This document shows positions 1-6,939 of a stretch of DNA of 27,104 bases, piece after piece (within the stretch, counting starts at the first letter, position 1; the number at the start of each line of letters is the position of its first letter). Both the position numbers and the translations under genes were made by a program. Origin of the DNA: Bacillota bacterium (GTDB taxonomy: Bacteria > Bacillota > Clostridia > Lachnospirales > Lachnospiraceae). The DNA lies in contig JAEZJW010000067.1 in NCBI GenBank assembly GCA_023415595.1, forward strand, positions 1-27,104. Reading direction: 5' to 3'. The notes below the pieces were generated by a model that was not told the DNA's origin, searched no databases, and worked only from the letters and a program-made list of their open reading frames with translations.

Positions 1-995
1 CATATGAGAGAAGAATTAACCAGATCAATGCTGTACTGAACAGCTATGGCATCGCTTCCATCGAAGAAGCAGAGAAGATTACCAAGGATGCCGGTCTGGA
101 TGTATATAACATGATTAAGGGTATTCAGCCCATCTGCTTTGAGAATGCTTGCTGGGCATATATCGTTGGCGCAGCCATCGCTATCAAGAAGGGTGCAAGA
201 AGAGCAGCAGATGCTGCTGCAGCCATCGGTGAAGGCTTACAGTCCTTCTGTATTCCCGGTTCCGTAGCTGACCAGAGAAAGGTTGGTTTAGGACATGGTA
301 ACCTCGGTAAGATGTTACTCGAGGAATCCACCGAGTGCTTCTGCTTCTTAGCTGGACATGAGTCCTTTGCTGCTGCAGAAGGTGCAATCGGTATCGCACA
401 GTCCGCTAATAAGGTAAGACAGAAGCCCTTAAGAGTAATCTTAAACGGACTTGGTAAGGATGCAGCTCAGATCATTTCCCGTATCAACGGCTTTACCCAT
501 GTTGAGACTGACATGGACTACTACACCGGTGAGGTTAAGGAAGTGTTCCGCAAGTCCTACTCCAAGGGACCCAGAGCAGCTGTAAACTGCTATGGCGCTA
601 ACGATGTAACCGAAGGTGTTGCTATCATGCATAAGGAAGGTGTTGACGTATCCATTACCGGTAACTCCACCAACCCGACCAGATTCCAGCATCCCGTTGC
701 AGGTACTTATAAGAAGGAATGTGTTGATCAGGGTAAGAAATACTTCTCCGTTGCTTCCGGTGGCGGCACAGGAAGAACCCTTCACCCGGATAACATGGCA
801 GCAGGTCCTGCTTCCTACGGCATGACCGATACCATGGGAAGAATGCACTCCGATGCACAGTTCGCAGGCTCCTCCTCCGTTCCGGCTCACGTAGAAATGA
901 TGGGTCTGATCGGCGCAGGAAACAATCCGATGGTAGGTATGACAGTTGCAGTAGCGGTAGCCATTCAGGAAGCAGCTGATAAGGGTAATTTCTAA
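1..995 (+). CDS. GGGtGRT family protein (5' partial)
   Basis: The reading frame is open from base 3 to the left edge, so the gene starts outside the window; the first in-window Met (111) is internal. The visible ~330 residues carry the signature GGGTGRT near the C-terminus (about base 759), followed by a Gly/Ala/Met-rich end with an AGSSSVPAH stretch. These mark the GGGtGRT protein family, which is common in Clostridia and has no settled biochemical function that I know of. No signal peptide or membrane segment is visible in this part. The frame uses C-ending codons evenly and strongly, as highly expressed genes often do. A strong intrinsic terminator follows at 1027-1061, so this is the end of a transcription unit. 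The family call is firm; the function is unknown. Confidence 0.85.
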   Translation, partial: YERRINQINAVLNSYGIASIEEAEKITKDAGLDVYNMIKGIQPICFENACWAYIVGAAIAIKKGARRAADAAAAIGEGLQSFCIPGSVADQRKVGLGHGNLGKMLLEESTECFCFLAGHESFAAAEGAIGIAQSANKVRQKPLRVILNGLGKDAAQIISRINGFTHVETDMDYYTGEVKEVFRKSYSKGPRAAVNCYGANDVTEGVAIMHKEGVDVSITGNSTNPTRFQHPVAGTYKKECVDQGKKYFSVASGGGTGRTLHPDNMAAGPASYGMTDTMGRMHSDAQFAGSSSVPAHVEMMGLIGAGNNPMVGMTVAVAVAIQEAADKGNF

Positions 996-1026
996 TAGAA
1001 ATAGTTTCAAAACACTAATAGAAACA

Positions 1027-1061
1027 GGGGGATAAGTAGTTGCTGCTTATCTCCCTTTTTT
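1027..1061 (+). terminator. Rho-independent terminator after the GGGtGRT gene
   Basis: A 10-bp stem (1027-1036 with 1046-1055, one G-U pair) with a 9-nt loop is followed by six T residues at 1056-1061. Confidence 0.85.
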
Positions 1062-1140
1062 ATGATCATTCACAAGAAAAATAACTTACAATAATCTATA
1101 TTAGTTTGAATAAATTATAATAAAAAACTGGAGGTCACCC

Positions 1141-2112
1141 TTGAATAAAGCATGGAAAATAACCATTATCATATTCTGCTGTGCCTTGTTATTGGCCTTG
1201 ATATTACTGATCGCAGCCAGCTTCTACTTCTATGATGTGGCAATCAGCCGTGATAAGAAGGATTTATTGGAATACAGCGAGGACCTGAAGGAGAACTTCA
1301 GTGAGGCTGCCCAGGATTCCGGGGCGGAAGGTCTTAAGGGGCCGGCATGGGTGGAGAGTAAGAATTATGAGACCTGGACCTTAACCTCACAGGATGGCTT
1401 AAAGCTGGTTGGTTATTTCCTGCCGGCAGAAGCTCCAACGAACAGAGTAGTTATCCTTGCCCATGGATATTCCTCACAGGGTAAGGATATGGGGACCTTA
1501 GCAAGATTTTATCATGAGGTATTAGGTTATCATGTACTAATGCCGGATGCCAGAGGGCATGGAGCCAGTGAAGGGGATTACATAGGCTTCGGATGGCCTG
1601 ACCGGAAGGATTATCTGTTATGGATCAATCAGGTAACTGAAGCCGTGGGTCAGGATTCTGAGATTATACTTCATGGCATCTCGATGGGAGGAGCTACCGT
1701 CATGATGGTCAGCGGAGAAGAGCTCCCGAATCAGGTTAAGGCAATCATCGAGGATTGCGGATATACCTCTGTTTATGATGAGCTGTCTTATCAGTTGAAG
1801 AGATTATACCATCTTCCAAACTTTCCGATCCTGCCTGCCACCAGTTTACTTACAAAGCTGAAAGCAGGATATAGCTTTAACGAAGCCTCTGCACTGAAGC
1901 AGGTGGAGAGGAATAAGCTTCCGATGCTGTTCATCCATGGTGGTAATGACAATTTTGTGCCCACGAAAATGGTATACCGGCTTTATGATGCCTGCAAGGC
2001 TCCGAAGGATAAGCTGATTGTCGAAGGGGCAGGGCATGGTCTGGCTTATACGAAGGATAAGACGGAATATGAGAGGAAGGTGATTGAATTCATCAGTAAA
2101 TATGTTAAATAA
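1141..2112 (+). CDS. Membrane-anchored alpha/beta hydrolase
   Basis: A 323-residue serine hydrolase of the alpha/beta-hydrolase fold (the lysophospholipase/prolyl-oligopeptidase-like group often annotated as alpha/beta hydrolase). It has one N-terminal hydrophobic segment at about residues 7-28, so it is probably anchored in the membrane with the catalytic domain outside. The nucleophile elbow GISMGG places the catalytic serine at residue 181. Asp270 (HGGNDNF) and His299 (GAGHGLA) complete the triad, and the HGYSSQG loop (about residue 108) probably forms the oxyanion hole. The start is TTG, chosen because GGAGGT lies just upstream and the membrane segment begins immediately; no ATG fits. A TATAAT lies at 1116-1121 but its -35 is weak. 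The physiological substrate cannot be inferred, and the gene appears monocistronic. Confidence 0.8.
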   Translation: MNKAWKITIIIFCCALLLALILLIAASFYFYDVAISRDKKDLLEYSEDLKENFSEAAQDSGAEGLKGPAWVESKNYETWTLTSQDGLKLVGYFLPAEAPTNRVVILAHGYSSQGKDMGTLARFYHEVLGYHVLMPDARGHGASEGDYIGFGWPDRKDYLLWINQVTEAVGQDSEIILHGISMGGATVMMVSGEELPNQVKAIIEDCGYTSVYDELSYQLKRLYHLPNFPILPATSLLTKLKAGYSFNEASALKQVERNKLPMLFIHGGNDNFVPTKMVYRLYDACKAPKDKLIVEGAGHGLAYTKDKTEYERKVIEFISKYVK

Positions 2113-2150
2113 CCGAAAAATCTACGAAAATCTACAAAAACTAATCTGAT

Positions 2151-2179
2151 TTGACTTGCGAAATCATTTAAAGTATAAT
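2151..2179 (+). promoter_or_regulatory. Sigma-A-type promoter for the GGDEF-EAL gene
   Basis: TTGACT at 2151-2156, a 17-bp spacer, and TATAAT at 2174-2179. Transcription should begin near 2186, about 40 nt before the start codon. No cyclic-di-GMP riboswitch motif was recognised in this short leader. Confidence 0.7.
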
Positions 2180-2225
2180 ATTTACATATAAGGTGGGTAC
2201 TGGGAATCTATATTGAAAGCAGGGT

Positions 2226-4289
2226 ATGGTCAGCATGAGAAGAAATAATGAAAAGTACAACAAGGATAACAATGAAACGGATCAGATCAAGCACAGAATA
2301 AGATTCCATAGACAATACAATGAAGCCCTATATGTTTCTTTGGTATATGCAGCCTTTGGCTTACTTTGGATATTGCTTTCTGACATGGTTCTTGAGCTGC
2401 TTACTGACGAGGATACCTACATAAGATTTCAGACCTATAAGGGTTTCTTTTATATTTTTATCACTGCCGTTTTGGTTTATCTGTTAATTCATAACAGGCT
2501 GACCCGGATCCATAAGGAATATAGCAAGACCCAGGAGGCTTATACACAGCTTCGTAAGGTCCACGATGATATGGTCAGGCTGGAATCTGAGCTTTCCTTC
2601 CAGAAGGATTTTAATAACAGTATTATTCTTGAAGCACCTGTTCTCATTCTTACCTGGAATGACGAAGCCAGGATACTAAGCATGAATCCCTTTGCACAGA
2701 GACATCTTGGTTATACAGAGGAAGATCTTCAGAAGGGTCTGACCTGGTTTGATCTGATTCCGAAGGAACGGTTAAAGCTGGCAGATAAAATCTTTTCTAA
2801 GATATTTAAGGAAAAACAATTTATCAATTTTGAAGGCCCTGTCTATAACAAAGAAGGAAAGACGGTGGATATTCTCTGGAGTAGTAAGTATCTTACAGGA
2901 GCACCGGGCTGTTACGTAAATACTTATGTATCCATCGGAACGGATATTGAGGAGAGAAAACAATACGAGGAAAAGATACGGTATCTGGCATATTACGACT
3001 CACTAACAAATCTTCCGAACCGGACAATGTTCGAGAATGAGATCAATAGGTACCTATCGAAAGGTAACCCATTCATTATAGCTTATATTGATATCGATAA
3101 TTTTAAGAACATCAACGACTCTCTCGGGCATCATTTAGGAGATGTCTTCCTGCAGTATATGGCCGGATGCTTGAAGGAGGAAATTAAAGAGTCGGATGAT
3201 ATCTTCAGACTAGGTGGGGATGAATTTGCTATCGTTTATGAGAATGAGACCCTGGAGACCATTCAGCTGCGCCTGCAGTATATCATCAGCACCATCAGCA
3301 AGATCTGGACGATAGAAAACAATCAATTCTACATAACGATGAGTATCGGGGTTGTTGGCTATCCTACACATGGCGATAATGCTTCCACCCTTTTGAAAAA
3401 TGCCGATATCGCTATGTATGAAGCAAAAAAAGAGGGTAAGAATCGAATCTACATTTATAGGGAAGAGATGAGGGAGCTTAATTCCGGACATATCAGGATG
3501 ATTAATGATCTGCAGCAAGCAATTGATCAGGATCGTTTCATACTTGAATATCAGCCCCAATTTAAACTGGATACCGGTGAAATAAGCGGTGCGGAGGCTT
3601 TGGTCCGTTGGATCCATCCGGGAGAAGGTATCATCCCACCGGGTAAATTTATCCCTCTTGCAGAACAGACAGGTCAAATTTACAATCTGGAGCGGTTGAT
3701 CTTCAAAAAGGCTCTGGAACAAAAGGCATTATGGGAAGAAAGTGGCATGACAAATCAAAGCTTATCCATAAACCTCTCATCGAAGACATTAACCAGCAGT
3801 ATGAATTTTGAAGAGCTGCTTACCATTCTTGATACTTACAACCTGGATTATTCGGGAATTGTAATTGAGATTACAGAGACGGCAGGTATCACGGAGGTAG
3901 ACAATGTCATCAGCCGCCTGCAGAGCTTAAAACGTCGGGGAATCAAAATAGCATTGGATGACTTCGGAACGGGATATTCCTCACTGAATTATCTGAAGAA
4001 ATTTCCAATTGATATCGTAAAGCTGGATCGGAGCTTTATTAATTCCATCACAGAGGAGGGTGTGGATACCATGCTGATTAAGAACATCCTCGCCATGGCT
4101 CATGATCTTAATTTTACTGTGGTCGCAGAGGGTATCGAAACCATGGAGCAGCTGGATTATCTGCGCCGCTATACCTGTGAAGCCGGGCAAGGGTTTCTCC
4201 TAAGCAGACCGCTCTCCGAAGATAATATAATGAAGCTCCTGGAAGAGAAGGTGTCCTTTGGAAACAAAGCTATTGATAAGATAATTTAG
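2226..4289 (+). CDS. Membrane PAS-GGDEF-EAL cyclic-di-GMP protein
   Basis: A 687-residue protein for turnover of the second messenger cyclic di-GMP. Order: two membrane segments (about 35-58 and 72-90), a helical linker (93-127), a PAS-like sensor (about 128-245), a GGDEF domain (about 250-415, motif GGDEF at 330-334) and an EAL domain (about 425-675, EAL at 457-459). The EAL catalytic set appears intact: the NLSS and EITE motifs, DDFGTGYSSL, KLD, AEGIE and QG. The GGDEF motif is also intact, so either or both activities could operate. The usual RxxD product-inhibition site upstream of GGDEF reads KESD, with Lys instead of Arg. Two starts are possible (2226 and 2235) and neither has a strong ribosome binding site. 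The gene stands alone with its own promoter. Which activity dominates cannot be read from sequence. Confidence 0.9.
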   Translation: MVSMRRNNEKYNKDNNETDQIKHRIRFHRQYNEALYVSLVYAAFGLLWILLSDMVLELLTDEDTYIRFQTYKGFFYIFITAVLVYLLIHNRLTRIHKEYSKTQEAYTQLRKVHDDMVRLESELSFQKDFNNSIILEAPVLILTWNDEARILSMNPFAQRHLGYTEEDLQKGLTWFDLIPKERLKLADKIFSKIFKEKQFINFEGPVYNKEGKTVDILWSSKYLTGAPGCYVNTYVSIGTDIEERKQYEEKIRYLAYYDSLTNLPNRTMFENEINRYLSKGNPFIIAYIDIDNFKNINDSLGHHLGDVFLQYMAGCLKEEIKESDDIFRLGGDEFAIVYENETLETIQLRLQYIISTISKIWTIENNQFYITMSIGVVGYPTHGDNASTLLKNADIAMYEAKKEGKNRIYIYREEMRELNSGHIRMINDLQQAIDQDRFILEYQPQFKLDTGEISGAEALVRWIHPGEGIIPPGKFIPLAEQTGQIYNLERLIFKKALEQKALWEESGMTNQSLSINLSSKTLTSSMNFEELLTILDTYNLDYSGIVIEITETAGITEVDNVISRLQSLKRRGIKIALDDFGTGYSSLNYLKKFPIDIVKLDRSFINSITEEGVDTMLIKNILAMAHDLNFTVVAEGIETMEQLDYLRRYTCEAGQGFLLSRPLSEDNIMKLLEEKVSFGNKAIDKII

Positions 4290-4323
4290 TTATCTGATAA
4301 GGGTGTTGCTCAGCAGGAATTCA

Positions 4324-4358
4324 ATTAAAGAATACCAGCCTGGCAGGTATTCTTTAAT
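4324..4358 (+). terminator. Hairpin terminator after the GGDEF-EAL gene
   Basis: A perfect 13-bp inverted repeat (4324-4336 with 4346-4358) with a 9-nt loop lies 35 bp after the stop. The 3' arm is U-rich but no long T run follows it. Confidence 0.55.
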
Positions 4359-4371
4359 CATGTATTAAGAA

Positions 4372-4420
4372 AGCTGCCGAAACCCTTCTCTGAGGCGGAA
4401 GGATTACGGCAGCTCTTTCT
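4372..4420. terminator. Bidirectional hairpin terminator between convergent genes
   Basis: Arms AGCTGCCG (4372-4379) and CGGCAGCT (4407-4414), plus an inner CCTTC/GAAGG pairing. CTTTCT follows on the plus strand and CTTTCTT on the minus strand. It sits between the GGDEF-EAL gene and the small minus-strand gene ending at 4436. Confidence 0.6.
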
Positions 4421-4435
4421 GTAATAATAAATGTA

Positions 4436-4621
4436 CTATCTCTTAACCAACGCTTCTTCTGACTCTGCTTCCTTTACGATTACATCCAGAACATTAATCA
4501 GGTCATGGATTGTATTGATTTGTACATTACGCTCCAGAATTGCATTTTTGAGGTCAACGGAAAGTGTCTCAAATTTCTCTTTCATTGCCGGTGCTACATA
4601 GGATGCCATATGATTTACCAT
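4436..4621 (-). CDS. Small helical hypothetical protein (61 aa)
   Basis: Sixty-one residues, mixed charge, no membrane segment. It is predicted by eye to be mostly alpha-helical with heptad-like Leu/Ile spacing in the second half (INTIHDLINVLDVIVKEA). I do not recognise the family. AGAAAGGA lies directly before the ATG at 4621; an alternative start four codons in (Met5) would have a more usual spacing. A bidirectional terminator follows the stop. A ~91-bp palindromic element lies just upstream at 4660-4750. The clean gene-plus-terminator layout and protein-like composition favour a real gene. Function unknown. Confidence 0.6.
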   Translation of the reverse strand: MVNHMASYVAPAMKEKFETLSVDLKNAILERNVQINTIHDLINVLDVIVKEAESEEALVKR

Positions 4622-4659
4622 TCCTTTCTCTAGAATTAGTAATTATCAGACTGTAATCA

Positions 4660-4750
4660 AGACTGTCCCGGGTGAAATGCACCGCCTAATTTACTCACAG
4701 ATGCTATCATGTGCTTAAATTTTGGGGGTGAACTTCGCCCGGGACAGTCT
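4660..4750. repeat. Long palindromic hairpin element, MITE/REP-like
   Basis: The outer arms are a perfect 13-bp inverted repeat (AGACTGTCCCGGG at 4660-4672, its complement at 4738-4750). Imperfect complementarity continues inward (about 4673-4684 with 4726-4737, then CTAATTTA against TAAATTTT), so most of the 91 bp can fold into one hairpin. No open reading frame and no T run. No second copy occurs in the window. The structure resembles a miniature inverted-repeat element or an extragenic palindrome. No clear target-site duplication is visible. Confidence 0.55.
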
Positions 4751-4764
4751 CATCTACATATTTC

Positions 4765-4989
4765 TTAGGAGGGCAGCCATGAGCTGTCATTTTGATTAAC
4801 GCCGCCTTTCTTCTTACCCATTTTTCGTTTATCTTTATCCAGTTCAGTGAGGCGGCGATCCGAACCTGAACCTGAATTGATAAGAAAAATGGTTGGACTG
4901 GAACCGGAGAGTGCTCCGCTCTCCACGAATCCGTTAAAATTACACATTTGTTCTTTGCCTTTCTGATACTTATCCTTAGATTTATTCAT
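4765..4989 (-). CDS. Doubtful small ORF (74 aa)
   Basis: A 74-residue frame, Lys-rich at its start and near its end (GKKKGG), with a Ser/Gly-rich middle (SGSGSD). I do not recognise it. There is no convincing ribosome binding site before the ATG at 4989; Met15 has only an AAAGG at loose spacing. The stop lies 15 bp before the palindromic element at 4660-4750. Upstream on the minus strand I see no clear promoter. The composition could be that of a small basic protein, but it may be a chance frame. The rest of the gap (4990-5134) holds only a plus-strand TATAAT at 5081-5086 with a weak -35, and no gene. Confidence 0.3.
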   Translation of the reverse strand: MNKSKDKYQKGKEQMCNFNGFVESGALSGSSPTIFLINSGSGSDRRLTELDKDKRKMGKKKGGVNQNDSSWLPS

Positions 4990-5134
4990 ACAGTACGGAC
5001 AAATAAGGAATCCGACTGTAATGTAATTATCTGTAGAAACGAAGAATTTTATACGGATTTGGTCATTTGAATAAATAAGTTATAATAAAATAGGGGGACC
5101 GGGCTGGACAGAATATGGGAATACGGTACAGCAA

Positions 5135-5166
5135 AAGAGGCTGTTTCACAATAGAAACAGCCTCTT
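5135..5166 (-). terminator. Terminator of the sugar isomerase-like gene
   Basis: Arms AAGAGGCTGTTTC (5135-5147) and its complement (5154-5166) with a 6-nt loop. On the minus strand, the direction of the gene ending at 5229, the stem runs into TTTT. Confidence 0.75.
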
Positions 5167-5228
5167 ATGAAATTATTTATAGCCCACTAAAAATCAATCC
5201 TCTGAATAAGCTCAAAACAGTTCAGAAA

Positions 5229-6707
5229 TTATGCGAAGGGATTCTCGGTCTTATATAACATGCCCTTCGGCTGATTGAAGCCGATGTCCTCAACGCCAAG
5301 ATATTTGAATACCTCGAACAGGGATTTACCGAAATGACCGAAGGCTACGGCACCGTGATGAGGATAATTCTTCTCTACCAGGATATGGCGATAGAAGCGG
5401 CCCATTTCAGGAATTGCAAAAACACCGATACCTCCGAAGGAGCGGGTTGCAACGGGAAGGATCTCACCCTCTGCGACATATGCCTTAAGTTGTGCATCTG
5501 CGGTGCTCTGCAGACGGAAGAAGGTGATGTTACCGGGAGCGATATCGCCTTCCAGAGTTCCTCTGGTGATGTTAGGCTCCTGGTTCGGCTCTAAGGCTCT
5601 TGCCATGATCTTCTGGTTCTTCATGGAGAAGCTGCTCAGCTTGCAGGCTGCGGTATTTCCGCAGTGGAAGCCCATGAAGGTATCCTTAATGGTGTAATTA
5701 TATTTACCCTTGATCTCTGATTTGTACATATCAGCAGGTACTGTATTGTTAATATCCAGAAGGGTAACTACATCCTCGCTGATGCAGGTTCCGATGTACT
5801 CACTTAAGGTTCCGTAGATATCTACTTCACAGGATACCGGAATACCCATAGCAGTCAGACGGCTGTTTACATAACAGGGAACGAAACCGAACTGTGTCTG
5901 GAAGGAAGGCCAGCACTTATTTGCAAAGGCAATATATTTTCTGGAACCCTTATGAGCCTCTGCCCAATCTAAGAGGGTGAGCTCATATTGTGCCAGCTTT
6001 GGAAGGATTCCAGGCATCTTATTACCTTCACCCAGCTCCTTCTCCATGCTTGCGATTACTTCAGCAATACGGGGATCTCCTGCATGAGCATGAAATGCAG
6101 CATACAGATCCAGCTCGGAATTCTCTTCGATCTCTACACCCAGGTTATAAAGCTGCTTAATCGGAGCGTTGCAGGCAAGGAAGTCCTGGGGACGGGGACC
6201 GAAGGAGATAATCTTCAGATTATTTAAACCAACAATGGTTCTGGCAATCGGAGCGAACTCTGCGATCATGTCGGCAATCTCTTTCGCATCGCCAACCGGG
6301 TATTCCGGAACGTAGGCTTTGATTCCTCTGAGCTTCAGGTTATAGCTGGCATTCAGCATTCCGCAGTAAGCATCGCCTCTGCCATCCATCAGATCATCAC
6401 CGCTTTCTTCAGCGGCAGCTACGAACATTGCAGGGCCGTCGAAGTATTTCGCCAGTAATGTCTCGGGAGTCTCGGGACCGAAGTTTCCAAGGTATACCAC
6501 GAGTGCGTTGCAGCCGGCCTTCTTCACTTCCTCAAGAGCCTTCAGCATATGTACTTCATTTTCCACTGTGGTAGGGCATTCATACAGCTTGCCGTATTTC
6601 TTATAAGCCTTTACGACAGCCTTTCTTCTGTTCTCTGACAGCTGCATCGGGAAACAATCCCTGCTGACAGCAACAATACCGATTTTTAATTCGGGCATAT
6701 TCATCAT
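5229..6707 (-). CDS. L-fucose/L-arabinose isomerase family protein
   Basis: A 492-residue cytosolic protein of the L-fucose/L-arabinose isomerase fold, which interconverts aldoses and ketoses using a divalent metal. Features seen are an N-terminal Rossmann-like start (KIGIVAVSRDCF), a central SCEVDIYG followed by LLDINN (likely metal-binding Glu and Asp), GFHCGNT, and a C-terminal HHGAVAFGHFG (likely metal-binding His). The length fits the family. The start at 6707 follows AGGAGG at 6-nt spacing. The gene has its own promoter (6751-6779), a palindromic operator candidate just before it and a terminator after it, so it is probably a single regulated unit. No kinase, aldolase or transporter lies beside it, so the substrate is undefined. 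It diverges from the methionine operon. Confidence 0.75.
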   Translation of the reverse strand: MMNMPELKIGIVAVSRDCFPMQLSENRRKAVVKAYKKYGKLYECPTTVENEVHMLKALEEVKKAGCNALVVYLGNFGPETPETLLAKYFDGPAMFVAAAEESGDDLMDGRGDAYCGMLNASYNLKLRGIKAYVPEYPVGDAKEIADMIAEFAPIARTIVGLNNLKIISFGPRPQDFLACNAPIKQLYNLGVEIEENSELDLYAAFHAHAGDPRIAEVIASMEKELGEGNKMPGILPKLAQYELTLLDWAEAHKGSRKYIAFANKCWPSFQTQFGFVPCYVNSRLTAMGIPVSCEVDIYGTLSEYIGTCISEDVVTLLDINNTVPADMYKSEIKGKYNYTIKDTFMGFHCGNTAACKLSSFSMKNQKIMARALEPNQEPNITRGTLEGDIAPGNITFFRLQSTADAQLKAYVAEGEILPVATRSFGGIGVFAIPEMGRFYRHILVEKNYPHHGAVAFGHFGKSLFEVFKYLGVEDIGFNQPKGMLYKTENPFA

Positions 6708-6725
6708 TCATATCCTCCTGATAGT

Positions 6726-6741
6726 TTAAACAATTGTTTAA
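6726..6741. promoter_or_regulatory. 16-bp perfect palindrome, operator candidate
   Basis: TTAAACAATTGTTTAA is its own reverse complement. It sits 9 bp beyond the -10 of the minus-strand isomerase promoter, on or just after the transcription start and before the ribosome binding site. A repressor dimer there would block transcription. The binding protein is not in the window. Confidence 0.55.
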
Positions 6742-6750
6742 TCTGAATCC

Positions 6751-6779
6751 ATTATAGTTCATCTACTTTGTTTAGTCAA
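6751..6779 (-). promoter_or_regulatory. Promoter of the isomerase-family gene
   Basis: On the minus strand, TTGACT (6774-6779), a 17-bp spacer, and TATAAT (6751-6756). Start expected near 6744, at the edge of the palindrome at 6726-6741. Confidence 0.75.
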
Positions 6780-6831
6780 TGAATTATTATGATATTTCTC
6801 ATAAATGAGCGTATTTCCTATCGTATTTTAC

Positions 6832-6860
6832 TTGTGATAGGAAAAGGGTTGTTATATAAT
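6832..6860 (+). promoter_or_regulatory. Promoter of the methionine operon, with overlapping inverted repeat
   Basis: TTGTGA (6832-6837), a 17-bp spacer and TATAAT (6855-6860). A 9-bp inverted repeat (TTTCCTATC at 6814-6822, GATAGGAAA at 6836-6844) overlaps the -35 and is a candidate regulator site. The ~75-nt leader after it has no recognisable S-box (SAM) riboswitch core. Confidence 0.65.
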
Positions 6861-6939
6861 ATGCATACACAATGAATAGTTATTAGTGAAGGTACTTCAG
6901 ACGGAAGAGTTATGACAGCTGTGTAGGAAAGGGACATGC

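Noticed and set aside
441..1010. 189-codon minus-strand frame opposite the GGGtGRT gene
   Set aside because: It is Cys/His-rich with no family resemblance, has no ribosome binding site, and lies wholly antisense to a recognised gene.
5081..5166. Tiny plus-strand transcript from TATAAT at 5081 to the hairpin at 5135-5166
   Set aside because: The -35 (TTGGTC) is poor and the hairpin's T run is on the minus strand, so the hairpin is better read as the isomerase gene's terminator.
6861..6939. SAM (S-box) riboswitch before the methionine operon
   Set aside because: The leader is only about 75 nt and lacks the conserved S-box core and a terminator.
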